In this document: piece after piece, positions 6,986-14,177 of the stretch
Layout: each line of letters opens with the position of its first letter
Position numbering within the stretch: position 1 is the first letter of the stretch
DNA from: Candidatus Dormiibacterota bacterium
Lineage (GTDB): Bacteria; Chloroflexota; Dormibacteria; Aeolococcales; Aeolococcaceae
Reading direction: 5' to 3'
NCBI GenBank assembly: GCA_027451645.1
Contig: DAIDIX010000013.1
Span: 1-14,595, forward strand
Length of the DNA stretch: 14,595 nucleotides
The notes under the pieces: generated by a model
Databases searched by the model: none
Seen by the model: the letters and a program-made list of their open reading frames with translations, nothing else
Told to the model about the DNA's origin: nothing
Program-made: the position numbers and the translations under genes

Positions 6986-7247
6986 CCATCGCACTCCCAG
7001 GGACGAGTCGGATGTGAACCGATGTGGCAGTAGAGTTCATGCTCCGAATGAAAGGCTCACCTGGATGCGTCCAGACGCACGTAACTCATTGAACCGTCGG
7101 GCATTCCTGCAGCAACCAGCAGTTCCGTATCTGGCATCTAGCGCTCCCTCTAGTGTTCCCTCCAAACTGTCCGCTCCGTGTCCTCTGACCTGGCTCAGAC
7201 TCAGAGAAGAACATCCACCTCCCACTGACCAAGAGGAAGAAACCGAA
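6986..7247. other. Intergenic region between the two plus-strand genes
   Basis: No convincing gene is seen in these 262 bases. An in-frame extension of the downstream gene back to a GTG at 7014 is open, but its composition is not protein-like. Two features are visible. At 7061-7079 two short hairpins overlap and exclude each other (CTGGA-TGCG-TCCAG and TGCGT-CCAG-ACGCA). At 7138-7161 there is a tandem 12-mer repeat. Neither has a T run, so no intrinsic terminator is supported. Confidence 0.4.
7138..7161. repeat. Tandem 12-bp direct repeat
   Basis: CTAGCGCTCCCT is followed directly by CTAGTGTTCCCT (10 of 12 bases identical), ending 86 bp before the 111-aa gene. It could be paired binding sites upstream of that gene or simple slippage. 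Confidence 0.4.
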
Positions 7248-7583
7248 ATGGCTAACGGAGCATCCCAAGCGGAAGCGCAGAAAATCGTGAAGCAGACGAA
7301 TGCGAATGAACTGGTCTGGGAGCTCATCAACGCCACAAGTGCGGGCGAACCCTGCGCTCCCCTCTATCGTGCTAGAGCGAAGGGGGGAGAGTATTACCTG
7401 AGATTCATGCGACGGCCCATAGTTGGTGGCATTGGCAGCACACTCGACATACTCGACTCCACTGGCAACTTCGTTACCAAGATCAGGTTTTCTGGAAAGG
7501 ACAGGGATACGATCAACACTGCAGTGATGAAGCAGATCGCTTTCATCAAGCAGATCCAGCGTCAGGAAGCAATTGGGTTGTAG
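7248..7583 (+). CDS. Uncharacterised 111-residue protein
   Basis: No family is recognised. The start ATG at 7248 has GAGGA eight to nine bases upstream. The chain looks like a small soluble domain: an N-terminal polar helix (about 5-30, AQKIVKQTNANELVWELINA), then beta-rich sequence (LYRARAKGGEYYLRFMRR 39-56, GSTLDILDSTGNFVTKIRFS 63-82), then a C-terminal helix (about 86-108, DTINTAVMKQIAFIKQIQRQ). The alternation of strands, the Gly-Asn turn and the closing amphipathic helix are consistent with a compact single domain. No signal peptide, membrane segment or cysteine pair is seen (a single Cys36). It lies on the plus strand between the YdeI-like gene and the convergent Tim44-like gene. TGCA density is low (one in 336 bp by hand), as in its plus-strand neighbour, so both may share an origin. 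The gene is real judging from ribosome site and protein-like composition; its function is unknown. Confidence 0.7.
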   Translation: MANGASQAEAQKIVKQTNANELVWELINATSAGEPCAPLYRARAKGGEYYLRFMRRPIVGGIGSTLDILDSTGNFVTKIRFSGKDRDTINTAVMKQIAFIKQIQRQEAIGL

Positions 7584-7809
7584 CGCACAGGAATCTGCTG
7601 TCACGCTGCTGTAGTCCGACAAACACGCTCTCTCTCTAGTCAACTCCAAGTGCACTGAGAGCAGGAGTGAGGCAATTCCACTCCTCTGCAACATCGCAGG
7701 CACTTGTTCCACAGATCATGGGCTATCCCTGCGGAGAGGGCTCATGGAGCACGATGCCCTCCTTACTCCCACGCAATCTCACCCCACATTGGGTTGCATG
7801 GTGCTGGAC
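7584..7809. other. Convergent intergenic region
   Basis: These 226 bases lie between two genes that end toward each other. No gene is seen. An inverted repeat GGAGTG (7664-7669) with CACTCC (7679-7684) and a nine-base loop might end transcription, but it has no T run on either side, so a terminator call is weak. Confidence 0.3.
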
Positions 7810-9060
7810 CTACCCGGAGAAGCGCCGTATTGCCTCGACAACCCAGCCCAGTGAGGTCGTGAAGACGTGCACATGGCAGTAGTGGCAACGCGCGTCCGCT
7901 TCCAGCACCAGCGGCGATCCACACTGTGGACATGTTCCCCTCAGCAGTACCCGGTCGAGATGGGTGGTAGCACCTGTCTGGCGCACGAGAGTCCATGACT
8001 CTGTCATGAGACGCTTCACACCGGGCACACGCCAGTCAACAGATACGGTGATGCGCTGAATGTCCTGGTCAGCATGCGCGAAGCTCACTGCAGCATTGCC
8101 AAGCGTGTATTCGAGCGTGTCATGCCCAGCAAACACCTCACGAAGGGAGTGCTCCTCCCTCTTTCCCACTTCATCAGGCAGGACAGGACCCACTCCTGCT
8201 CCCTGCTGCAGCGATCGGAGAAGTGCGTCGAATGCAAACACCACATCCCCCACAAGCGCTTCCGGATCGAATTCAGGGTCGCTTGCCCGAATGGACTCGA
8301 GTGTGCCTTCCATTCCCTCCGTCGACTTCTCACGAATCTGCTGCCCGACACCGCCATCATTTCCGCGATACACTCCTCGAACGACAACATCAATCGAGTC
8401 CACTGCCCAGGCTCCTGCACACGGCGGCAACGGTTCATTGCAGTACTCGCACGGCATGGGATGTGCCCCGCTCACCACTGCATGGCATACAGGGCACTGC
8501 TGCTGATCCACTGCATCACCAGGCACACGGAGAGCAGACACTTCGAGCGCAACTCCCGATGAGCTCTCAACCCGAACCACTGCACTGTCCCCTGAACATG
8601 AGATGAGCCATGCACTGTACATCGCCTCTCCTGCTGCCTTCGGGTTCGGAGCCGAGTAATCAAGATGCGACCATGCGGCCCCAGTCAGAACTCCACGGCA
8701 AAGCGCACGATTTCCTGCCATCTTTGCTGCATGCAGACGCTGCAGTGCTGACGATATGAATGCTCCTATGTTCTCGGGATCCGGAAGCGTGCGTCTCAGC
8801 TCTGATGCATGGCTCGATGCCACATATGCAGAAGTTCCAGCTCCCTGTGGCTCCCAGTCAGCAGCAACTCCTCCAGTGAGCCCGAACTGCTCCCGTGACC
8901 ATGCCTGGGGAGCAGGTGGCGTTATGCCATACCTCCACCTGGTCGGAATCGAACCATGAGTCTTCCAGGGAAGATGGAGCCGCTTATGGCTCCAGCTCTG
9001 GATGACGAGAGCAAGGAGCCCTACAATAACCACTGCGGCCAAGAGCTGAATGTCAGACAT
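7810..9060 (-). CDS. Membrane-anchored Tim44-like protein with two zinc-ribbon modules
   Basis: From ATG at 9060 the protein has 416 residues. Seen: an N-terminal membrane segment (about 5-20, QLLAAVVIVGLLALVI), a Pro-rich linker, and two similar halves. Each half has a helical/beta region like the NTF2-like Tim44 domain followed by a four-Cys site. In half one these are ENIGAFISSALQRLHAAKMA (97-116) and C189-x2-C192...C204-x2-C207. In half two they are DPEFDPEALVGDVVFAFDAL (261-280) and C377-x2-C380...C392-x2-C395. The ending SLGWVVEAIRRF resembles the tail of bacterial zinc-ribbon Tim44-like proteins as I recall them. The family is not characterised well enough in bacteria to state a function; an anchored scaffold or binding role is inference. 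An upstream in-frame ATG at 9123 gives a less protein-like extension. It lies on the dcw strand but is separated from neighbours by 275 bp, with a hairpin ahead of it. Confidence 0.75.
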   Translation of the reverse strand: MSDIQLLAAVVIVGLLALVIQSWSHKRLHLPWKTHGSIPTRWRYGITPPAPQAWSREQFGLTGGVAADWEPQGAGTSAYVASSHASELRRTLPDPENIGAFISSALQRLHAAKMAGNRALCRGVLTGAAWSHLDYSAPNPKAAGEAMYSAWLISCSGDSAVVRVESSSGVALEVSALRVPGDAVDQQQCPVCHAVVSGAHPMPCEYCNEPLPPCAGAWAVDSIDVVVRGVYRGNDGGVGQQIREKSTEGMEGTLESIRASDPEFDPEALVGDVVFAFDALLRSLQQGAGVGPVLPDEVGKREEHSLREVFAGHDTLEYTLGNAAVSFAHADQDIQRITVSVDWRVPGVKRLMTESWTLVRQTGATTHLDRVLLRGTCPQCGSPLVLEADARCHYCHVHVFTTSLGWVVEAIRRFSG

Positions 9061-9132
9061 CGCTATTCCAGAATGGACCATTGAACTGCAGACTCTGCGT
9101 TGACAGGGTAGAACAGTTTGCACGATCTGTCC

Positions 9133-9165
9133 TGCCTGTCCCCCAGTTCTGAACGAGGACAGGCA
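9133..9165. repeat. Long inverted repeat ahead of the Tim44-like gene
   Basis: TGCCTGTCC (9133-9141) pairs perfectly with GGACAGGCA (9157-9165). The 15-base loop holds a second small palindrome, GTTC-T-GAAC (9146-9154). A further CTGTCC (9128-9133) just outside repeats the stem sequence. There is no T run on either strand, so a terminator is unlikely; an operator or a 5' leader hairpin of the gene starting at 9060 fits better. The rest of 9061-9334 shows no gene. Confidence 0.45.
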
Positions 9166-9334
9166 CCGTGTATCGCGTGGGACTGTGCTGTATGGGACAA
9201 GAAGCGCACATGTTCACTCTGGATGATGGCAGGATGTAGCACAGGTAGTAATGTCACCAGAAACCTGGAGCACTCCTGGACGGGCCCGCCATCTGCATGC
9301 CAACACGACGAAGCACTGTGTCCCGTGCAGCAGT

Positions 9335-9823
9335 TCACATCCGTATTGATGAGGAGGTTCCCGCATGACTGGTGAAAAACCTGCCTGGCAGCTGCTCCCT
9401 GCCATCTGTCAGCATGAATTCGACAAACTGCACAACCTGCGGGTCGATGAAGCGGATTCCGAGTTCACGCTCCTCATCACTGAACGCTGTGGTAGAGGAG
9501 TGATATGCAGTGATGCGGAGCCGGTCGGGGACTGCGGGCAACGGGGTGCGGCCAACAACCTTGATGGTCTTGCCGTAGTCATGCTCCGCTAGATCGAGCG
9601 GCAGATCGTAATCGAGAATTGTTTGCACATCAGTAGCGCTGTCAATGATGGCAAACGCGTGCGAGTGAGCATCCCGAGTCAGTGTGCCAACAATTGAGAC
9701 AGTGAATCCACCTGGGAGATCGAGGATGCGACGCCGCTGCACGCTATGGCCAGTGTTCTTGGCGCGTTCCAGAGCTTCAGACAGTTCAGCGGGAACCACA
9801 CCATGCTGATGGAATACACTCAT
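9335..9823 (-). CDS. Uncharacterised 162-residue protein, possible OB-fold-like domain
   Basis: No family is recognised with confidence. The ATG at 9823 has GGGAGG six bases upstream, a strong ribosome site that supports a real gene. The N-terminal 30 residues look helical and polar (ELSEALERAKNTG). They are followed by a run of likely strands: FTVSIVGTLTRDA (40-52), HAFAIIDSATDVQTIL (55-70), GKTIKVVGRTPLP (84-96) and RLRITAYHSS (101-110). Then comes an acidic helix region (FSDEERELGIRF 114-125) and FIDPQVVQFVEFML (125-138). The pattern VxVVGxL...FxLxD...GKxVxVxG is what an OB-fold often looks like, but no diagnostic residues are seen and this is only a hint. A PilZ domain was considered and not supported. 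No signal peptide or membrane segment is seen. It follows mraY on the same strand after 131 bp, which hold a perfect palindrome. Confidence 0.65.
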   Translation of the reverse strand: MSVFHQHGVVPAELSEALERAKNTGHSVQRRRILDLPGGFTVSIVGTLTRDAHSHAFAIIDSATDVQTILDYDLPLDLAEHDYGKTIKVVGRTPLPAVPDRLRITAYHSSTTAFSDEERELGIRFIDPQVVQFVEFMLTDGREQLPGRFFTSHAGTSSSIRM

Positions 9824-9861
9824 TCCTCGCCTCCCAATCCCCAGGGCCGGGGGTCATTGAG

Positions 9862-9877
9862 GTGCCGTTCACGGCAC
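9862..9877. promoter_or_regulatory. 16-bp palindrome upstream of the 162-aa gene, candidate operator
   Basis: GTGCCGT-TC-ACGGCAC is a perfect dyad 38 bp before the ATG at 9823 on the minus strand. A weak promoter-like pair precedes it on the same strand (TTGGGA at 9909-9914, GATAAG at 9887-9892, spacer 16), which would place the dyad just after the transcription start. It has no T run, so it is not a good mraY terminator. Confidence 0.35.
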
Positions 9878-9954
9878 AGGTTCTTCCTTATCTCAGCGTA
9901 CGAGCTTTTCCCAAAACAGCACAGATCGTCACAGTTTTTCAACTGCATGCTGTC

Positions 9955-10905
9955 CTAGACGTGAAGTCCCATCCCCAGAATGAGTGTCAGTGCTGCTCCG
10001 CAGACTCCAAGGACACTGAATACTCCAACGATTGCAGGCTCGCTCATTCCCCCCAGCTGGAAGTGATGGTGCAGTGGACTTGCACGGATGATCCGACGCT
10101 TGAATTTCACGACAGCTGTGACATTGATGATGACACTGAGTGTTTCAATGACAAAGACAATTCCCACAATGGGGAGGAGAAGCAGAAGATGGAGTTCTCC
10201 CATGAGTGCAACAACGAGAAAGCCGATTGCAAGTGCTCCCGTGTCTCCAAGAAAAATGCGTGCAGGATTCCAGTTGAAGAGAAGGAATGCAATGGTACTG
10301 CCAAGTGCAATTGCCGCAATCCGCTCCACAGCTGGCATGTGGAGGGAGGCTGCAAGCACAGCAAGAACAAGAAACACGATTGCACTCGTCGTGCCGCACA
10401 GGCCATCAATGCCATCCGTGAGATTCACTGCATTGCTTGCAGCAAGAGCAGCCACGAGCGCAATCGGAATGATCCACCAGCCAAGAGAAACAAGTCCAAA
10501 TCCCGGTATCCACTGGGTATCAAAGCCACTCATGAGCAGACCAATGCCAATACATGCACCAGGTACGATCTGGCCCACAAGCTTCTTGTTCCATGCGAGT
10601 CCGAGGGAACCAATGCCTATGATGTTTTCGACATCGTCAAGCATGCCAAGAGCCATTCCTGATGCGACGGCAAAGATAGCAATGGCAGCTGGTCTGTTCC
10701 AGGCAAATACCACGCTCCCGATGATGAGTGCGCAGCAGATGATGACACCTCCCATTGTCGGTGTGCCTGCCTTCGTCCGATGCTCAGGCGTATACTCCTG
10801 AATCCTCTGGCCGAGGTGACGCTTCGTCATCCACCTCACCCAGAGCGGATACACAGCAGCACAGACAAGACAGAACAGTGCGCCAAGGAAGATGGGTGAG
10901 TTCAC
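9955..10905 (-). CDS. mraY: Phospho-N-acetylmuramoyl-pentapeptide transferase MraY
   Basis: MraY is the integral membrane enzyme that transfers phospho-MurNAc-pentapeptide to undecaprenyl phosphate, giving lipid I. The 316 residues form about ten membrane segments and show EHRTKAGTPTMGG (41-53), LGMLDDVENI (86-95) with the paired Asp, NAVNLTDGIDGL (158-169), NPARIFLGDTGALAIG (213-228) with catalytic Asp221, and SPLHHHFQLGGMSE (276-289) with the triple His. The Lys usual in DDxxK is absent (DDVEN), a small oddity. The length is slightly short for the family (about 320-360). The start is GTG, overlapping the murF stop (GTGA, 4 bp), with GGAGG six bases upstream. Normally murD would follow; here the gene ends and non-dcw genes begin. 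Confidence 0.95.
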   Translation of the reverse strand: MNSPIFLGALFCLVCAAVYPLWVRWMTKRHLGQRIQEYTPEHRTKAGTPTMGGVIICCALIIGSVVFAWNRPAAIAIFAVASGMALGMLDDVENIIGIGSLGLAWNKKLVGQIVPGACIGIGLLMSGFDTQWIPGFGLVSLGWWIIPIALVAALAASNAVNLTDGIDGLCGTTSAIVFLVLAVLAASLHMPAVERIAAIALGSTIAFLLFNWNPARIFLGDTGALAIGFLVVALMGELHLLLLLPIVGIVFVIETLSVIINVTAVVKFKRRIIRASPLHHHFQLGGMSEPAIVGVFSVLGVCGAALTLILGMGLHV

Positions 10906-12323
10906 GCTCCACCTCCTACAAGCGCTGACACGATTCTCTCGAGATGCACTCCATGACTTCCCTTGACGAGAAATGTCACATTCGGTGCATCCCAGTCCGC
11001 AGCAACATGGCAGGCTTCGTCTGCATCACCAACGCAGACAATGGCATCTGGGGACATTCCCGCTTCACGGGCACCACGTGCAACGGATTCACTGTACTCG
11101 CCAACTGCCAGAAGTCGTGTTGCAGTTCCTGCAACCTTCCGTCCCACAGCTTCGTGGTCCTCCTGAGCAAATGCACCCAGCTCAAGCATGTCTCCAATGA
11201 CAGCTATTCGGTCAGCTGTGGAAGCACTCCCCAGAACCTCCAGTGCAGCAATCACTGCTGGAGTACTGCTGTTGTAGCTGTCATCGATGAGAATTGCCCC
11301 CCCTCTGGTTTGGAGGATGGTACCCCTCTGTCCCGGGACTGAAAAGGTTGCAAGTCGTTCTCCCAGTGCTGAAAGAGGCACACCAAGCACCCTGCCCACT
11401 GCAACAGCAGCAAGGACGTTGTATGCATAGTGGTGACCCAGGAATGATGTTTCCGCTGTGATGTGCTGGGAGCTGTCCGATATCGCAAGTCGGAGAGGTT
11501 CATGTGGATCCGAGAGGATGCTTCCACGAATGTCTGCACCTTCGCTGCACCCGAACCACACCACTGGAGCCCTGCTCCTTCCAATCTCGCCACGGGCAAG
11601 AGGGTCATCCGAATTGCAGACTGCATGGCCCGATGCGGGAAGCGCCTCGAAAATCTCCCCTTTTGCATGGGCAATGTTCTCCTGGGAGCCCAGCAGGCCA
11701 ATATGCGCCCTGCCTACATTGAGGAGCACACCGATATCCGGGCTGATGACTTCGCAGAGTTCACGGATCTCTCCGTGCTGCGACATTGCCACCTCTGCAA
11801 CGAACACATCAATGGGTGGAGCAGTCATGAGGACTGACTGCGGCACACCCGTAATGGTGTTGAAGTTTCCATGTGTCATTCCCACACGAAGCGTGCCGCT
11901 CAGGAGATGCGCAGTGAGTTCCTTTGTCGTTGTCTTCCCTGCACTTCCTGTAATGCCTACCACTGGTGCATGAAGTTCCCTCAGGTAATCATGCGCTGCC
12001 TTCCCGAGAGCCCTGTTTGTATCAGGAACCAGGATGTACGGCACCGTGAGACCAATACCCTGCAAACGGGCTTCATCATCAATGACCAGGAGACCTGCAC
12101 CACGAGCCATGGCTTCAGAAATGAATGCATGGCCATCCATTTCACTTCCATGCAGTGCAACAAAGACATCACCCTGTTCCACCTCCCGTGAATCCCAGCG
12201 AAGTGTCCCGAGAATTGGTGGTACAGCCCCCTTGAGCTCCCCTCCAAGGAGAGTTGCGATGCGAGCTGCTGGCATGGGGAGGCCTGCAGTCCCGTTCTCA
12301 GAGGCGGTCATTCCGTTGTGCAT
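10902..12323 (-). CDS. murF: UDP-MurNAc-tripeptide--D-alanyl-D-alanine ligase MurF
   Basis: MurF adds D-Ala-D-Ala (made by Ddl) to the UDP-MurNAc tripeptide, completing the pentapeptide used by MraY. The 473 residues carry DSREVEQGDVFVAL (44-57), the ATP loop GITGSAGKTTTKE (123-135), HGNFNTITGVP (151-161), VAEVAM (175-180), NVGRAHIGLLGS (202-213) with NIAHAKGEI (216-224), DDSYNSSTP (347-355), GDMLELG (377-383) and KGSHGVHLE (454-462). These separate it from MurE, which would carry a DNPR-type motif in the C-terminal domain; none is seen. The ATG at 12323 has GGAG only four bases upstream; Met5 has a poorer site. It follows ftsI by 39 bp, where murE often sits, and overlaps mraY by 4 bp. It is one of the most TGCA-rich genes here. 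Confidence 0.96.
   Translation of the reverse strand: MHNGMTASENGTAGLPMPAARIATLLGGELKGAVPPILGTLRWDSREVEQGDVFVALHGSEMDGHAFISEAMARGAGLLVIDDEARLQGIGLTVPYILVPDTNRALGKAAHDYLRELHAPVVGITGSAGKTTTKELTAHLLSGTLRVGMTHGNFNTITGVPQSVLMTAPPIDVFVAEVAMSQHGEIRELCEVISPDIGVLLNVGRAHIGLLGSQENIAHAKGEIFEALPASGHAVCNSDDPLARGEIGRSRAPVVWFGCSEGADIRGSILSDPHEPLRLAISDSSQHITAETSFLGHHYAYNVLAAVAVGRVLGVPLSALGERLATFSVPGQRGTILQTRGGAILIDDSYNSSTPAVIAALEVLGSASTADRIAVIGDMLELGAFAQEDHEAVGRKVAGTATRLLAVGEYSESVARGAREAGMSPDAIVCVGDADEACHVAADWDAPNVTFLVKGSHGVHLERIVSALVGGGA
10912..10916 (-). promoter_or_regulatory. Shine-Dalgarno site of mraY, inside murF
   Basis: GGAGG lies six bases before the GTG at 10905. It fixes the GTG start and implies coupling to the end of murF translation. 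Confidence 0.7.
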
Positions 12324-12362
12324 GCTGCTCCATACAACGCGATGACACCAGTATCCGTAACG

Positions 12363-14168
12363 CTACGGTGTGAGATGCCACTGATTGATGATAACTTCTG
12401 CAAGCTGCTTCCAGACTGGTGCTGCAAGCAGCGACCCAAATGCCTCACTTGAGGGAACACTCGGATAGTTGAGAACGACGAGCATTGTGAATCGCGGATT
12501 GTTCGCAGGAAGAAAGCCGCCAAAGGACACAATGACAAGCGAGTTGCTGTACACGCCATTGACTGCAACGCTTGCAGTACCTGTCTTTCCTGCCTCATAC
12601 CCGACCCAGCCCGGGATGCGAGCATCGAAGCCCTCGCCATCACTGTTTGCAATGACACCTGTCATCATTGTCCGGAGTGTGGCATCTGCCTGACTCGAGA
12701 TGACCCTGCGCGTGATGGGGACGAAATTGGTCTTCGCACCAGTATTTGGATTGATGAACTGGTCGACCACATGGGGCTGTACCCACACACCACCATTTGC
12801 CACTGCATTGAGTGCTGCAAGCATCTCGACTGGAGTTGCCAGAACGCTCTGGCCGAATGTCGCTTCCGCATATCGGAGCGGTGACCACGTTGACTGTGCA
12901 GGGAGGGGAGCATTCACTTCTCCAGAGAGATCCACCCCAGTGGGAGCACCTATGCCAAAGTTCGCAAGATTGTCGTAGAAGGCATTGTCACCCATGAGCT
13001 CCCCAACTTTGATTGCTCCATCGTTGAGCGACATGTCGAGCACCTTCTGCATCGTAATGACACCATGAGCCTTGTTGTCCCAGTCATGGATCGTCTGACC
13101 CTCTATCGTGACTGGACCCTCATTGAACGTGTATCCGGGAGTAATTGCATTCGTATTGAGACCACCTGCAAAGGTAATGACCTTCATGATCGATCCAGGC
13201 TCATAGAGGTTGGAGATCGCGATGTCCTTGAAGTCCGACTCGGGTGTCGTTGCATACTGGTTCGCGTTGTATGTTGGTTCCTCGGCCCAAGCCTTGATGG
13301 ACCCTGTATGGGTATCCATGACAAGGACCATTCCTGACTGTGCATGGGCGAACTGGATTCCCTTCATCAGGTCCACCTCTGCCCAGTACTGGATTGTCGA
13401 GTCGAGTCCAAGCTTGAGGTTCGTTCCATTCTTCGGTGCGACATCTTTCAGGTTGCTCAGCATGATGGGATTGCCCTGGAGATCGGTGAATGCAGATTCC
13501 CGGCCGGATGTGCCCTGGAGAATGGTGTTGTAGTACTGCTCCAGTCCATATTGGCCCTGGCCATTCGCGTTGACAAAGCCAAGCAGGTTTGCAGCAAACG
13601 TCGTTCCCTTGATTGGTGAGTTCACATATGTCTGCTCTTCTCGTGGAAGGACCCCAAGACCGTTGATGTTGAGATTCTCCAGTGCGTCCTTCGTCTTGGA
13701 AGACACCCCCTTGTCCAGATATGCAAACTGAAGGGGCAGTGCAAGCTGGTGCTCGATAGATGATGGGGAGATGCCAAGCACCTTCGCAATGCGTTCTGCA
13801 GTCGCAGCACGCTCATGTGCAGATACGAGAGCAGGATCTGCGAAGACATCATAGACAGTCGTATCTCCAACGAGGAGGTTGCCCTGAGAATCATAGATCT
13901 GGCCACGCTGGGCAGGAACGGCGACTGAGGAGAGATGCTCTGCCTTTGCGAGCGCGGAGAGCTGCTTCGCTTGGATAACCTGGAGATCCACAAGCCGTAC
14001 CGAGAGCACCACTGCGCAAAGCAGGAAGAACACAACAATCATGGAGCTCCGCTTGCCATGATCATGCTCAGAGCGGAACCAGCCACGTACTGGTGTTCGT
14101 GGCCCCGGGGGAAGTCCAGCTTCCTGGGAGAATCGGCTGCGGGGGGATTGCATCGTTGGCATTGGCAT
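12363..14168 (-). CDS. ftsI: Septal class B penicillin-binding protein FtsI (PBP3-type transpeptidase)
   Basis: FtsI cross-links septal peptidoglycan as partner of FtsW. The 601 residues have a short cytoplasmic tail and one membrane anchor (about 42-62). A pedestal domain follows, with QRGQIYDSQGNLLV (87-100) and the N-terminal dimerisation-type region. The transpeptidase domain has S326-I-M-K329 (EPGSIMKVIT), S380-L-N382 (MSLNDGAI) and K528-T-G530 (EAGKTGTA), with ATFGQSVLATPVEMLAA (436-452) as further support. No PASTA repeats are present. The context after ftsL and before murF assigns it to division rather than elongation. The start at 14168 comes 9 bp after the ftsL stop with only a weak site (CTGGA); Met3 or Met6 are possible alternatives. 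Confidence 0.95.
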   Translation of the reverse strand: MPMPTMQSPRSRFSQEAGLPPGPRTPVRGWFRSEHDHGKRSSMIVVFFLLCAVVLSVRLVDLQVIQAKQLSALAKAEHLSSVAVPAQRGQIYDSQGNLLVGDTTVYDVFADPALVSAHERAATAERIAKVLGISPSSIEHQLALPLQFAYLDKGVSSKTKDALENLNINGLGVLPREEQTYVNSPIKGTTFAANLLGFVNANGQGQYGLEQYYNTILQGTSGRESAFTDLQGNPIMLSNLKDVAPKNGTNLKLGLDSTIQYWAEVDLMKGIQFAHAQSGMVLVMDTHTGSIKAWAEEPTYNANQYATTPESDFKDIAISNLYEPGSIMKVITFAGGLNTNAITPGYTFNEGPVTIEGQTIHDWDNKAHGVITMQKVLDMSLNDGAIKVGELMGDNAFYDNLANFGIGAPTGVDLSGEVNAPLPAQSTWSPLRYAEATFGQSVLATPVEMLAALNAVANGGVWVQPHVVDQFINPNTGAKTNFVPITRRVISSQADATLRTMMTGVIANSDGEGFDARIPGWVGYEAGKTGTASVAVNGVYSNSLVIVSFGGFLPANNPRFTMLVVLNYPSVPSSEAFGSLLAAPVWKQLAEVIINQWHLTP

Positions 14169-14177
14169 GTATCCAGG

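Noticed and set aside
7014..7247. N-terminal extension of the 111-aa protein from a GTG at 7014
   Set aside because: The added 78 residues are Pro/Ser/Arg-rich without structure, and ATG 7248 has a good ribosome site.
7664..7684. Intrinsic terminator between the convergent genes
   Set aside because: The stem is only six base pairs with a nine-base loop and has no T run on either strand.
9100..9128. TTGACA on the plus strand as a promoter -35
   Set aside because: No acceptable -10 hexamer at 16-18 bp, and no plus-strand gene follows.
6440..9823. Hidden or decayed murD in the gap between mraY and ftsW
   Set aside because: No frame shows a Mur ligase P-loop (GTNGKTT-like) or other MurD motif, so neither an intact gene nor a pseudogene is supported.
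9335..9823. PilZ-type c-di-GMP binding domain in the 162-aa protein
   Set aside because: There is an Arg run (QRRR, 29-32), but the D/NxSxxG partner motif is not found, so the match is not supported.
9862..10662. Long open frame of 266 codons on the plus strand
   Set aside because: It lies antisense to mraY, whose motifs are clear; the translation is rich in Cys, His and Asn without domain pattern, as expected for an antisense shadow.
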